DNA of 64,000 nucleotides, from positions 1 to 64,000 of the forward strand of contig CACCQD010000002.1 of NCBI GenBank assembly GCA_902547925.1, in the 5' to 3' direction. Shown in pieces: positions 29,681 through 38,846 of this stretch. How positions within the stretch are numbered: position 1 is the stretch's first letter; each line of letters opens with the position of its first letter. Under the pieces are notes generated by a model, which searched no databases, had not been told where the DNA came from, and saw only the letters and a list, made by a program, of their open reading frames with translations. The translations under genes were made by a program, and so were the position numbers. This DNA comes from an uncultured SAR116 cluster alpha proteobacterium (GTDB taxonomy: Bacteria > Pseudomonadota > Alphaproteobacteria > Puniceispirillales > Puniceispirillaceae).

Positions 29681-31021
29681 TCAGACCTGCTTAGTGAAAT
29701 CCGGGTAAGACTCCATGCCTAGCTCTGCTCTGTCCAGCCCTTCAATTTCCTCCTCTTCTGAAACTCGGATGCCTAAGACCAGATTTATAACTGTCCAAAC
29801 CACCCAAGAAATCACAAAAGTGAAGGCTCCAACAATCGCGATGCTGATAATTTGTGTGCCAAAATTTGCGTCGCTGTTAGTCAGCGGTACCGCGAGTGTG
29901 CCCCAAATACCAGCAATGAGGTGTACCGGGATTGCGCCGACAACGTCATCGATTTTCATTTTATCTAGCATTGGTACAGCGAAAACAACAATCAAGCCGC
30001 CCACACCACCGATAAGTGTGGCCACTCCAAGGCTTGGGGTAAGCGGTTCAGCTGTGATCGAAACCAAACCGGCGAGTGCCCCGTTCAGCACCATCGTTAG
30101 ATCCACTTTCTTGTAAAAAATCTGGGTCAAGACCGCTGCAGCAAGTGAACCACCGGCCGCCGCTGCATTTGTATTTGCGAAGATCCGCGAGACGTCCGCG
30201 ACGTCACTCACAGTTCCCATGGCAAGCTGAGAACCGCCATTGAACCCGAACCAACCAAGCCACAAAATAAAAGTTCCAAGTGTCGCGAGCGGCAGATTAG
30301 CACCTGGCATTGGGACGACGCTGCCATCTTCTTTGTATTTCCCAGCCCGTGCGCCAAGAACCAAAGCGCCAGCCAACGCCGCCCAACCACCTACCGAGTG
30401 AACGACTGTCGACCCGGCAAAATCCAGAAAACCCATTTCGTCCAAGAAACCACCGCCCCATTTCCAACTGGCCTGCAGCGGATAAATAAACGCGGTTAGG
30501 ATCAGGGTGAAAAGCAAGAATGGCCACAGCTTAATGCGCTCAGCAAGCGTGCCAGATACAATTGACGCTGTCGCCGCACAGAACATCAGCTGGAAAAAAT
30601 AATCAGATGCAGTTGAGGCATAGCCGATATCATCAGCCGCTTCTGGCGCAACACCAACTGCCTCCATCACGGCAACCGCCGGGAAGAGCGCTGAAAGCAC
30701 GCCTTCGATGGACCAGTCACCAAGTGGGTACATCAAATTGTAGCCTATCAGGTAATAACCGATCGCTGCGGTTGAAAATAAAGCCATGTTTTTAGTTAAC
30801 TGCATCGTCGTATTTTTGGCTCTCACAAGCCCCGCTTCCAACATGCAGAAACCACATGCCATGAACATCACCAGGAAACCTGCCATCAGGAACAGGACAG
30901 AATTGAGGATGAACACACCGTGCTCGGGAACCTCCTGCGCCAGGGCAGGTGTTGCAGCAAATGCTGCCAACGCAGCAACAGCACCTGCGAGTGATAGTTT
31001 TGAATAGAAACTCTTAAACAT
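29681..31021 (-). CDS. amtB: Ammonium transporter
   Basis: A 446-residue Amt/MEP/Rh-family ammonium channel of the inner membrane. It has an N-terminal signal peptide (ending ATPALA), followed by about eleven helices. The twin pore histidines are in TVVHSVGGWAALAG and IPVHLIAGIWGT. The family signatures MLEAGLVRAKNT and LGWFGFNGGSQLA are intact. It lies 21 bp after glnK on the same strand, the classic glnK-amtB pairing in which the PII trimer plugs the channel when nitrogen is plentiful. A terminator follows. Confidence 0.95.
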   Translation of the reverse strand: MFKSFYSKLSLAGAVAALAAFAATPALAQEVPEHGVFILNSVLFLMAGFLVMFMACGFCMLEAGLVRAKNTTMQLTKNMALFSTAAIGYYLIGYNLMYPLGDWSIEGVLSALFPAVAVMEAVGVAPEAADDIGYASTASDYFFQLMFCAATASIVSGTLAERIKLWPFLLFTLILTAFIYPLQASWKWGGGFLDEMGFLDFAGSTVVHSVGGWAALAGALVLGARAGKYKEDGSVVPMPGANLPLATLGTFILWLGWFGFNGGSQLAMGTVSDVADVSRIFANTNAAAAGGSLAAAVLTQIFYKKVDLTMVLNGALAGLVSITAEPLTPSLGVATLIGGVGGLIVVFAVPMLDKMKIDDVVGAIPVHLIAGIWGTLAVPLTNSDANFGTQIISIAIVGAFTFVISWVVWTVINLVLGIRVSEEEEIEGLDRAELGMESYPDFTKQV

Positions 31022-31042
31022 TGTGAATAACTCCGTATCGTC

Positions 31043-31381
31043 TTACAGCGCGTCAGCGCCTGTTTCGCCCGTGCGAATCCGCGTTGCGGCCTCGAGGTCG
31101 AGGGTAAAAATCTTGCCGTCGCCAATTTTGCCAGACTCGCTGGCAGCCTTAATGGTTTCGACAACCTTATCGGCCATTTTCGCATCTACAGCGATTTCGA
31201 TTTTGACCTTGGGTAGAAAATGCACCGTATATTCGGCACCGCGGTACATCTCGCTTTTCCCCTTCTGGCGCCCGTAACCCTGCACCTCTGACGTGGTCAG
31301 GCCCTCGATACCAATGCCCACCAACGCCTCATGCACCGCGGTCAATCGCCCCGGTTGAATGATTGCCACTATATATTTCAT
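31043..31381 (-). CDS. glnK: Nitrogen regulatory protein P-II
   Basis: A 112-residue PII protein. Tyr51, the site of uridylylation by GlnD, lies in the T-loop (MYRGAEYTVHFLPK). The B-loop is TGKIGDGKIF-like (ESGKIGDGKIFTL) and the C-terminus IRTGETGADAL is canonical. It senses ATP/ADP and 2-oxoglutarate and controls AmtB and, through GlnE (encoded at 10.8 kb), glutamine synthetase. The start has AAAGGA upstream. No sigma-54 promoter (TGGCAC-N5-TTGCW) was found in the 170 bp upstream, so its nitrogen control may be unusual. Confidence 0.95.
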   Translation of the reverse strand: MKYIVAIIQPGRLTAVHEALVGIGIEGLTTSEVQGYGRQKGKSEMYRGAEYTVHFLPKVKIEIAVDAKMADKVVETIKAASESGKIGDGKIFTLDLEAATRIRTGETGADAL

Positions 31382-31536
31382 GGTTATTCCTTTCTTATCG
31401 ACCCCGCATGCGCCCCTGACTCCGGGCTAACTCAAAAAACATCGGTGAACTTTCGACAACCGCCGAGGCCTCACCTGACCCGATAATTGGGATCTCGTCT
31501 TAATTAACAACTTGCGGTGAATTGAAATTCTGCTAA

Positions 31537-31566
31537 ATTTGCATTCATGCGATGCAATTTTTGCAT
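31537..31566. promoter_or_regulatory. Triple half-site operator candidate upstream of the LysR gene
   Basis: Three TTGCAT/ATGCAA half-sites occur within 30 bp: TTGCAT at 31539-31544, ATGCAA at 31552-31557 and TTGCAT at 31561-31566. The last two form the perfect palindrome ATGCAATTTTTGCAT, which contains a T-N11-A LysR box. It lies 46 bp before the LysR start and 160 bp from the divergent glnK. LysR binding is inference from location and motif. Confidence 0.55.
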
Positions 31567-31611
31567 ATCATGTTCTGTAACTTGTACTATGCATCAAAAA
31601 GGCTCGTTTTA

Positions 31612-32547
31612 ATGCGCTTTATGGCCAATCTAAAGTTCATCGATACCATTTCCCGCGAAGGCTCAATTCGTAAAGCCGCGGACAAACTTGCAATCACCTC
31701 GACGGCGTTGAACCGCAGGATTCTCCAAGTAGAGGACGAAATCGGACAACCCCTGTTCGAGCGTCTGCCCTCAGGTGTCCGACTGAACACCGCGGGCGAA
31801 ATTTTCGTGCAGCACATCAGGTCCCAGATGGCAGACCTTGCGCGCGTTCAATCGCAGATCGCTGACCTCAGTGGAATACGGCGCGGTCACGTGCGGGTTG
31901 CCAGCGGCGCGGATGCGTTGCGCCATTTCCTGCCTGAGGCTGTCGCCGGCTATCGCAAGGAACACTCGGCGGTCACTTTCGAGATGACGCGCTGCTATAG
32001 TGACGCTGCTGAAGCGTCGCTATTGTCACTCGACACTGATATCGCCATGAGTTTTGCGCCAGTGCGGGCCGCACATTTCCATGTTGCCGCCGGCGTGCGC
32101 CAGCAAATTTACTGTCTGATGAACGAAGCGCATCCATTGGCCAGTCGCGATGTCATTCGGCTGCGGGACTGTGTTGGTCACCCTGCCATCATGCCAAACG
32201 TCATGAGCGGCATTCGCCATCTCCTCGACACCGCCTTGATTAAGCGCAGTCTGGAATTAAACACGATTCTGGAATCAGATAGTTTTGAGTTCATGCAGAA
32301 TTACCTCCTGCATGATGAGGCACTGTCATTCCAAATTCCGATTGGCCTTGCTGGCAGCGTTGAGACCACCGTTGATTCAGGCGTTGCCGGCATTGTGGCA
32401 CGCCCTGTTGATACAGCGGACGTTTCCCCCGGAGTCATACATATTGGCTACCTCAAGGGACGGGTGTTGCCGGTGGCTGCGGCAAAATTTCTGGATGACA
32501 TCATCCACCAATTACAACAGCGCTTTCCTGACGAGACTGGTCTTTAG
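31612..32547 (+). CDS. LysR-family transcriptional regulator
   Basis: A 311-residue LysR-type regulator with an N-terminal winged helix-turn-helix (ANLKFIDTISREGSIRKAADKLAIT ... RILQVEDEIGQPLFERLPSGVRLNTAGE) and a C-terminal periplasmic-binding-like effector domain. The open frame reaches back to 31552, but that region is the probable operator, and the ATG at 31612 (or 31621) fits family N-termini. It is divergent from glnK-amtB and is followed 110 bp later by carbonic anhydrase. Either of these could be its target. The ligand is not predictable. Confidence 0.85.
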   Translation: MRFMANLKFIDTISREGSIRKAADKLAITSTALNRRILQVEDEIGQPLFERLPSGVRLNTAGEIFVQHIRSQMADLARVQSQIADLSGIRRGHVRVASGADALRHFLPEAVAGYRKEHSAVTFEMTRCYSDAAEASLLSLDTDIAMSFAPVRAAHFHVAAGVRQQIYCLMNEAHPLASRDVIRLRDCVGHPAIMPNVMSGIRHLLDTALIKRSLELNTILESDSFEFMQNYLLHDEALSFQIPIGLAGSVETTVDSGVAGIVARPVDTADVSPGVIHIGYLKGRVLPVAAAKFLDDIIHQLQQRFPDETGL

Positions 32548-32657
32548 TATAATACTGGAATACAAAGTTGGCAATTTTTGCCAAGGGGGCGCGCTCCCCC
32601 CTCTGGATTTACTGCCAGCCGGGGGCTATGGTAATGGATATCGTAATCGAGGAAGAA

Positions 32658-33305
32658 ATGACGTCCAATACTCCACTACCTGCCTATCTTGTGCAGCGTT
32701 ACATGGGCTGGAAGGCTACCAAATATGTTGAAAACAAGGTCTGGTTCAAGCATCTCGCCGAGGATGGCCAGCATCCCCGGGCAATGGTTATATCCTGCTG
32801 TGACAGCCGGGTTCACGTGACAGCGATTTTTGGCTCAGACACGGGTGAGTTCTTCATTCATCGCAACATCGCCAATCTGGTGCCGCCCTTCAGCCCCTCG
32901 GGAGATTACCACGGCACATCAGCAGCTGTAGAATATGCCGTCACGACATTGAAGGTTGCGCATATCATTGTCCTTGGCCACTCACACTGTGGTGGCGTTA
33001 ATGGGTGCTACAAAATGTGTTCGGGGGCAGCGCCGGAACTTGAACAGGATTCGAGTTTTGTGGGGCGGTGGATGGACATCCTGCGTCCGGGCTATGACAG
33101 AATCAAAGATATCAAGGGCGAGGAAGAACAATTACGGGCCCTTGAGCGGCAGGGCGTTCTGGTGTCGATGGAAAACCTGATGACCTTCCCCTTCGTGCGT
33201 AACGCGGTAGAAAATGAAACCCTGTCAATCCATGGGCTTTGGAATGATATTGGCGAGGGTGATTTATACTATTGTGATGGTGATGGCTTCACGCCCGTTA
33301 CGTAA
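32658..33305 (+). CDS. Beta-class carbonic anhydrase
   Basis: A 215-residue zinc enzyme interconverting CO2 and bicarbonate. Zn ligands are Cys47 in CCDSR, His108 and Cys111 in GHSHCGG; the Asp49-Arg51 dyad is intact. Length and the IHRNIANLVPPF segment fit cytoplasmic beta-carbonic anhydrases. The ATG at 32658 with GGAAG upstream is preferred to an ATG at 32568 whose extra residues look non-coding. It follows the LysR gene on the same strand and may be controlled by it. The downstream convergent locus is a decayed gene. Confidence 0.92.
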   Translation: MTSNTPLPAYLVQRYMGWKATKYVENKVWFKHLAEDGQHPRAMVISCCDSRVHVTAIFGSDTGEFFIHRNIANLVPPFSPSGDYHGTSAAVEYAVTTLKVAHIIVLGHSHCGGVNGCYKMCSGAAPELEQDSSFVGRWMDILRPGYDRIKDIKGEEEQLRALERQGVLVSMENLMTFPFVRNAVENETLSIHGLWNDIGEGDLYYCDGDGFTPVT

Positions 33306-33354
33306 GAATACGAATCCTGGTTAGATAGAACTGCCGCTTCACCGACAATGTGAT

Positions 33355-34150
33355 TTACCTGGCCTTTCTCACTTTTTTGAGGATATTGATATTCGCTGTG
33401 CTCTCCCGGGTGTATTTCTGCTGGGCGACAATCACCGACCATTCATTGCTGTAATCCACTGGAACCGTATGTTCATGCGAGATATCCCATCCTTACTCAT
33501 CAATGTTCATGGCCAGCTTATCCTCCCAGGAAAGTGACCAGTTCCACGGTCGCAACGATGGGCTGACCCAACCCGCGATATTGGTCAAATTGGCCCGCAA
33601 ATAGAGACTGGCCTCACGCTGTTCATCGCTGTTACGCCCTGTGTCCTTCTCGGCGTTCCTTGAGCTTTCGCTGATAAAATGTTATTCAAGATGAGCCCGA
33701 ACTGACAAGGTTCTGCCCGAAAAAATGTAGATGTAGGGCATGAAGCGGTAGGACTTGCCACTGACCTCGCCATAGTCACGATGCGCCAGCGTTAGGTGCG
33801 CGCCGACCTCATGCTGGCCATCCTTACCAAATCTGTAGCGAAGCCGCGGACCAATTTCAGAAATGTGGTCGCTGTCTTTTGGCCTATCAGGCGCCATGCT
33901 TTCGATCGTCTTGGAATTCAGGCTCGCATATTGAACACGTGAATAGAGGGTAAACTTCGGATGCAGGTCATATTTACCTTACAATGCATGGGATTTCTGG
34001 TCCTGCTCTCCCGTCTCGTTGAACAGATATTCACCGACAAATAGCCGCTGGTAAATTTTGGATCCCGATATTCATCCATCACATCTGCCAGGCAGGGGCA
34101 AACAGATCCAATAATCCTAGCAAGGCACACAGCACTAATTCGCCACATAG
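33355..34150 (-). pseudogene. Decayed gene, possibly an outer-membrane beta-barrel protein
   Basis: One minus-strand frame from about 34070 to the TAA at 33355 reads as a coherent protein rich in alternating aromatic strands (KFTLYSRVQYASLNS, PRLRYRFGKDGQHEVGAHL, SYRFMPYIYIFSGRTL, WNWSLSWEDKL). It is broken by three in-frame TAA codons (after KSHAL, after VRAHLE, after MNIDE). The likely N-terminus, a hydrophobic signal-like MMLCGELVLCALLGLLDLF, lies in another frame at about 34145-34075. The strand pattern suggests a barrel of unknown family. The reading frame is otherwise conserved, so decay is recent. Confidence 0.6.
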
Positions 34151-34226
34151 CATCATCCTGTCATGTGGCGTGATGACGCATTGTTTGGTGTGCTAAACAA
34201 TAAATGAATATTAAATTCAGAATTAC

Positions 34227-35411
34227 TTACACATGGCTGCCAGCGACAAAGCCGGACGACCAGGCCCATTGAAAATTATATCCACCGAGATAACCGGTGA
34301 CATCAACAACCTCGCCAATGAAAAACAGTCCAGGCACGGCCTTTGCCTGCATCGTCTTTGACGACAGCTCATCGGTATCAACACCGCCAAGGGTTACCTC
34401 TGCAGTGCGATACCCTTCTGTTCCAGCCGGAAAAACCTGCCAGTTATTCACGGCGTTCCCGAGGCGCAGCAGATCGGCATCAGTCTGATCGGCAAGCCGT
34501 CCACACTTATGAACTGCGGTTATATCCTGGGCAAGGCGGCGCGGCAAATGGCTGGCAAGTAGGGTTGCCGCATTCTGTTTTGGTGCAGAACGTTTTCGCT
34601 CCTTGAGCAGCATTGCCATGTCCGCGTCCGGCACAAGGTCTACATTGATCTCATCACCCGGGCGCCAATATGAGGAAATCTGCAGGATCGAGGGGCCACT
34701 TAATCCTCGATGCGTGAATAGCAGCCCTTCACCAAAACGGGTTTTGTCATACCCTACCTCGGCCTCGACAGACAAACCCGTCAGCGCCTTGCACCGTGCC
34801 AACAACGAATCATCGAACGTCAGCGGCACAAGGCCGGCGCGCTGATCAACCAGCCGCAATCCGAATTGGCGGGCTATATCATAGCCAAATCCGGTCGCAC
34901 CAATCTTCGGAATCGACAGCCCTCCCGTGGCGACGACCAACGACTCGGTTTCAATCTCACCCCGCGATGTGTTTAGGCCAAAACCCCCATTATCAAGACG
35001 ACAAATACTCTTGACGGTCACATTGTTGGCAACCCTGGCAGACACATCGGCACATTCAGCCAGCAGCATGTCAATTACGTCCTGCGCATTGTCGTCACAG
35101 AACAGCTGTCCCAGTTTCTTTTCGTGATAGGCAATGCCGTGTTTTTCAATCAGCGCGATGAAATCATGCTGGCTGAACTGCCGTAATGCGGATTTGCAGA
35201 AATGCGGGTTATTCGAGAGAAATTGAGCAGGACTGGCATGGATGTTGGTAAAGTTGCAGCGACCACCACCAGATATCCGTATTTTTTCTGCAATCCGCCG
35301 GGCATGATCAAGCACCAGCACATTGCGGTGGCGCGCCCCAGCCGTCAGCGCACACATCAGTCCCGCGGCCCCCGCCCCAATCACCACAACATCTCTTTTC
35401 TCAGCAAGCAT
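34227..35411 (-). CDS. NAD(P)/FAD-dependent oxidoreductase, HI0933 (YhiN) family
   Basis: A 394-residue flavoprotein. The N-terminal dinucleotide fold reads DVVVIGAGAAGLMCAL; the family signature KIRISGGGRCNFTN follows at about residues 40-54. The C-terminal FAD contact GLFFIGEVVDVTGYLGGYNFQWAWSSG is complete. HI0933/YhiN proteins are widespread BaiN-like enzymes of poorly defined substrate. The start at 35411 gives a normal N-terminus; an in-frame ATG at 35456 would overlap the divergent GIY-YIG gene. It is transcribed towards the decayed barrel gene. Confidence 0.87.
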   Translation of the reverse strand: MLAEKRDVVVIGAGAAGLMCALTAGARHRNVLVLDHARRIAEKIRISGGGRCNFTNIHASPAQFLSNNPHFCKSALRQFSQHDFIALIEKHGIAYHEKKLGQLFCDDNAQDVIDMLLAECADVSARVANNVTVKSICRLDNGGFGLNTSRGEIETESLVVATGGLSIPKIGATGFGYDIARQFGLRLVDQRAGLVPLTFDDSLLARCKALTGLSVEAEVGYDKTRFGEGLLFTHRGLSGPSILQISSYWRPGDEINVDLVPDADMAMLLKERKRSAPKQNAATLLASHLPRRLAQDITAVHKCGRLADQTDADLLRLGNAVNNWQVFPAGTEGYRTAEVTLGGVDTDELSSKTMQAKAVPGLFFIGEVVDVTGYLGGYNFQWAWSSGFVAGSHV

Positions 35412-35482
35412 CACCACTATCCAAAAGGCGCTAAACTGGCTTAGGCTATACGGCATTGGAGCATAAAGGGCAAAGCCATAAG

Positions 35483-35728
35483 ATGCGTTGGGTGGTTTAC
35501 ATCCTCGAATGTGGGGACAAGAGCCTGTACACAGGCATCACCACCGATCTGTCGGCCCGGCTTGCGGCACATCGGGCAGGCACCGGTGCCAAATACACGC
35601 GAGGGCGCGGCCCGCTTAACTTGGTGTTTCAGGAGCCAGCACCAGACCGCAGTGCGGCAACACGGCGCGAAAGCGAGATCAAGGCGCTTGACGTAACCGC
35701 TAAAAGACGCCTGATCACCATCCGATAG
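35483..35728 (+). CDS. GIY-YIG nuclease-domain protein (UPF0213/YhbQ-like)
   Basis: An 81-residue single-domain GIY-YIG protein: WVVYILEC and SLYTGITTDLSARLAAHRAG carry the Y and YTGIT forms of the motif with the following conserved Arg, and the C-terminal AATRRESEIKAL contains the catalytic-type Glu. YhbQ-like proteins are small and of uncertain nuclease role. The ATG at 35483 gives the family's short N-terminus; the frame is open nine codons further upstream. It is divergent from the HI0933 gene, with about 70 bp between starts. Confidence 0.87.
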   Translation: MRWVVYILECGDKSLYTGITTDLSARLAAHRAGTGAKYTRGRGPLNLVFQEPAPDRSAATRRESEIKALDVTAKRRLITIR

Positions 35729-35786
35729 GCCCTGAGATACCGGTGAAAAGCAGCAACACTGTTGCATCTCAAGGATGGGGAACATA

Positions 35787-35987
35787 ATGAATACGGTATT
35801 GTGGGGTGGTCTGGTATTTCTGCTGGCTGTTGGCGGCATGTTTCTCGCGATGACCAGTATTGACCAGCCGGCCATGCCGGACCACGAGAAACGCCTGCTG
35901 AGTTACATCGTGCTTGCCGGCATCGCAATCCCAGCCATCGTTATTTTCCGCTGGGACAGTGTTACCTACATGGCGAAAGGTCTGTAA
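35787..35987 (+). CDS. Small two-helix membrane protein (66 aa)
   Basis: A 66-residue protein with hydrophobic segments at about 4-22 (VLWGGLVFLLAVGGMFLAM) and 40-56 (LLSYIVLAGIAIPAIVIF) joined by a charged loop QPAMPDHEKR. GGGGA-type ribosome binding sequence lies six bases before the ATG; an ATG four codons upstream is the alternative. No family is recognised. It lies 58 bp after the GIY-YIG gene on the same strand, so co-transcription is possible. Confidence 0.6.
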   Translation: MNTVLWGGLVFLLAVGGMFLAMTSIDQPAMPDHEKRLLSYIVLAGIAIPAIVIFRWDSVTYMAKGL

Positions 35988-36012
35988 ATTTTATAATGCT
36001 GTCTGGCAGGTC

Positions 36013-36471
36013 CTAATGGGGCGTGCCGTCCTTGTGAACAAAGCGATATTTACCGGCCCGCTTCTCAGCGCGGAGATCAACATCTGGATAGTGGGCTGTT
36101 TCATCCTCGCTATGAGTGCCAATCTCAAACAACACAACTGGCTCCGCACTTCGGTTCTGAAAACAATGTCCGTTTGCAACACCAGCCTTGAAACCAGCGC
36201 AGTCACCGGCCCTCAGGATTGTTTCTGCATCATCCTCGATCAGCACCACCTCGCCGGCCACGACAATCACAAACTCATCCTGAACCTCATGCCAATGGCG
36301 CAGCGCGGTATGCGCATCAGGCGCAAGCACCACCCGGTTCACGCCGAACTGCGTCAACCCCGCCGCGTCACCAACACGCCGCTGCTCGTAGCCCATGGTC
36401 ACCGAACGGTGCGGCTCGGGATAGACCAGCCGGTCACGCACTGCCGCAGCGTCAATGTCAATCTTTGGCAT
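36013..36471 (-). CDS. Cupin-domain protein
   Basis: A 152-residue single-cupin protein. The metal-binding motif is HWHEVQDEFVIVVAGE (His-X-His, Glu), with the third His in GVANGHCFQNRS. The remainder forms the usual beta-barrel, and a C-terminal extension follows (HYPDVDLRAEKRAGKYRFVHKDG). This shape is typical of cytoplasmic sugar or acid isomerase/dioxygenase-like cupins, but the substrate is unknown. It lies 31 bp after the class V aminotransferase on the same strand, so the two probably share a transcript. Confidence 0.8.
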   Translation of the reverse strand: MPKIDIDAAAVRDRLVYPEPHRSVTMGYEQRRVGDAAGLTQFGVNRVVLAPDAHTALRHWHEVQDEFVIVVAGEVVLIEDDAETILRAGDCAGFKAGVANGHCFQNRSAEPVVLFEIGTHSEDETAHYPDVDLRAEKRAGKYRFVHKDGTPH

Positions 36472-36502
36472 AGCTTGCCTTTCTGCTACGAGCCCTACCC
36501 AA

Positions 36503-37642
36503 TCAGGCAGGGATCACCTGGTCAAGTGCGGCCCGAAAATTTGCCACACTGCGCGCGCAATCATGCAGCTTGTCGAGGCCAAACAATCCTATACGAAAGG
36601 TCTTGAAATCAGGCCCCTCGCCACATTCCAACGGCACGCCGGCAGCGATCTGCACACCCTGGGCAGCGAATTTTCTGCCATTCTTGATATCATCATCATC
36701 AGTATAACTGACAACAACACTTGGCGCCTTAAACCCCTCAGCAGCGACAGATTTTACCCCGCGTGCCTCAAGTAAATCGCGTATCGCCGTGCCAAGGGCA
36801 ATCTGTTCATCGCGCACCTTGTCAAAGCCAAAGGCCTCGGTCTCCAGCAGCGCATCACGGAATGTCGCAAGCGCATCAGTGGGCATGGTGGCGTGATAGG
36901 CATGACCACCATTTTCATAAGTTTCCATGATGGTCAGCCATTTTTTTAGATCGCACACATAACTGGCGGCATTGGTCTGGTCAATGCGCTTTCGTGCACG
37001 CTCTGACAGCATCACCAGCCCACTGCAGGGCGACGCACTCCAACCCTTTTGCGGAGCGCTGAGCAAGACGTCGACACCGAGGGCCTGCATATCGACCCAC
37101 ATGGCACCCGACGCGACACAGTCCAGAACAAAAATGCCGCCCACAGTATGTACCGCATCAGCAACCGCGCGGATGTAATCGTCAGGCAACATCATGCCCG
37201 CCGACGTTTCAACATGCGGCGCACAGACAAGGCCCGGCCTGTCCGCATGAATGCGGGCGACAACATCGGCGATTGGCATGGGCGCAAATGGTGACTGGCG
37301 GTTGGCACCACCATCGATCTGGCTTGCGGTAAGCACTGTCGTTCCGGCGGCGATCCTACCCTTCTCCATAATCTCTGACCAGCGAAAGCTGAACCAGCCA
37401 TTGCGAATGATCATCACATGCTCATCATCGCCAAACTGTCGGGCGATGGCCTCCATACCATAAGTTCCGCCGCCGGGAATAACGATCACTGAATGCGCCT
37501 TGTAGGCGCGTTTGAGCGCAGCAGATATATCGGTCATCACGCCCTGAAATCTGCGTGACATCGAATTCAGCGATCGGTCAGTAAAAACAACCGAATATTC
37601 CAGCAATCCATCTGGGTCAAGGTCTTGCAGTAAAGATGGCAT
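36503..37642 (-). CDS. Class V aminotransferase (alanine/serine-glyoxylate type)
   Basis: A 379-residue PLP enzyme of the AGXT/SgaA-like class V family. Visible are the nucleotide-like loop PGGGTYGMEAIAR near 57-69, HVETSAGM, the PLP-binding Asp in VLDCVASGAM, and the PLP-Lys in APQKGWSASPCSG. The C-terminal domain ends with FRIGLFGLDKLHDCARSVANFRAAL, as in alanine-glyoxylate aminotransferases. It would transfer amino groups between an amino acid and glyoxylate or a related 2-oxoacid, which fits the glyoxylate enzymes at 20-24 kb. The exact substrate pair is not determined by sequence. Confidence 0.85.
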   Translation of the reverse strand: MPSLLQDLDPDGLLEYSVVFTDRSLNSMSRRFQGVMTDISAALKRAYKAHSVIVIPGGGTYGMEAIARQFGDDEHVMIIRNGWFSFRWSEIMEKGRIAAGTTVLTASQIDGGANRQSPFAPMPIADVVARIHADRPGLVCAPHVETSAGMMLPDDYIRAVADAVHTVGGIFVLDCVASGAMWVDMQALGVDVLLSAPQKGWSASPCSGLVMLSERARKRIDQTNAASYVCDLKKWLTIMETYENGGHAYHATMPTDALATFRDALLETEAFGFDKVRDEQIALGTAIRDLLEARGVKSVAAEGFKAPSVVVSYTDDDDIKNGRKFAAQGVQIAAGVPLECGEGPDFKTFRIGLFGLDKLHDCARSVANFRAALDQVIPA

Positions 37643-37880
37643 AATATACTCCCGGATAATCCGTGTGCGCGACGATACAGTAAATTACATGATATGGGGG
37701 ATTTTTCGGGCAATGCAATTGCCAATTTGCCACGGACTGCAGTTCACCCCTGCCGGCCATCGCGACGGGTCAAACCAGGAGATAAACGAGGTGACTCCCT
37801 GTAAAGGATTTTAGAAACTGTTGACGAAAAAGTAAACATTTTTGGCGCATGCTAGCAACGGTCCGACCTATTTGGGGAGC

Positions 37881-38836
37881 ATGATCATGCGTAAACTATC
37901 TCATCCACTACCCTTCCTGCCACCGCATCTTTTGGTGGGGAACGACTTTTTATTCGCCAGCTATTTTGCAGTTCTCACACCGGCAACGGCATCCGAGAGA
38001 GATCTCAGGCTGGATTGTGAGTTCTCCAAGTTTCGCAATAAAGGCTAAACTGAAAAATTTGCCAGAACATGGATTGCGCCCATGTAAACCCAAATTTTCG
38101 AGGGAAATACTGACGCCTATGATAGTGCCGGCATCTCCTTCCACCGCAACCCGGACAAAATCAGCAAAAAAAACACCAAGTGCATCGAATGGTCATATGA
38201 AGGCCATGCGACCACCGTCAGACAAAAGGATGTCAGATATCGGCAGAAGTTCAACTATTTCTTCACGACAAACAAGGTCACCACAAGGGTCAGATTTCCC
38301 CATTTCAAATATATTGAACATGTCTGGGGCACATGTGAGCAGTACCCGGTCGCCCAGAAAAGACGAAGGATACGAACTCTTTATCTGGCAACGCGGCGCG
38401 GGACGTATCGCCCACAACGTCATACGGTGGCAATGTCCGCTATTGACAAAGCCATCAGCAAGCCAGCGTTTAAATCATACCGGTGGATAAAAGTGACTGG
38501 TCCGGGCTGGGACACAGCGAGGATACAAGCCTGTTTATCCAGCGTCATCTCAATGCCGTGATTATCGAGTCACAAAGTTGGAAATTCAAGCGACTTCATA
38601 ACCGGATCATGAATGGCGAAGTGATTGCTCTCGGGGTTGCAACCCGAGCAACAGACGAGCGACAGAGCCTGAAAAAATCGAAATATCTGTATGAACGTAT
38701 GGGCTATTTCGGGGAATCACATGAGGGCGATATTCGCCGCATTTTCCTGATGAGCAATCCGATTGACGATCTGCGTTTCCAGAATCAAGCGTTTAAGGAA
38801 TTGTCACTTAAAGACCCGGATTCAAATGTCTGGTAG
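37881..38836 (+). pseudogene. Decayed gene for an unidentified secreted protein
   Basis: An ATG at 37881 after GGGGAG opens a signal-like N-terminus (FASYFAVLTPATASE). The same frame then runs past two TAA codons (after FRNKG at 38046 and after WIAPM near 38085) through a coherent stretch (FEGNTDAYDSAGISFHRNP, CIEWSYEG, FKYIEHVWGTCEQYP). Around 38350-38480 the coding frame shifts, and a second open segment to TAG at 38836 begins near 38483 (SGLGHSEDTSLFIQRHL ... FKELSLKDPDSNVW). I do not recognise the family. Cys pairs and the signal suggest a secreted protein. Confidence 0.5.
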
Positions 38837-38846
38837 GTGGACCGGC

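Noticed and set aside
33355-38836. UAA read as tyrosine (recoding) in the two decayed genes
   Set aside because: Intact genes in the same window, such as glnK and cytochrome c', end in UAA, so UAA must be a normal stop; nonsense mutation or sequence error is simpler.
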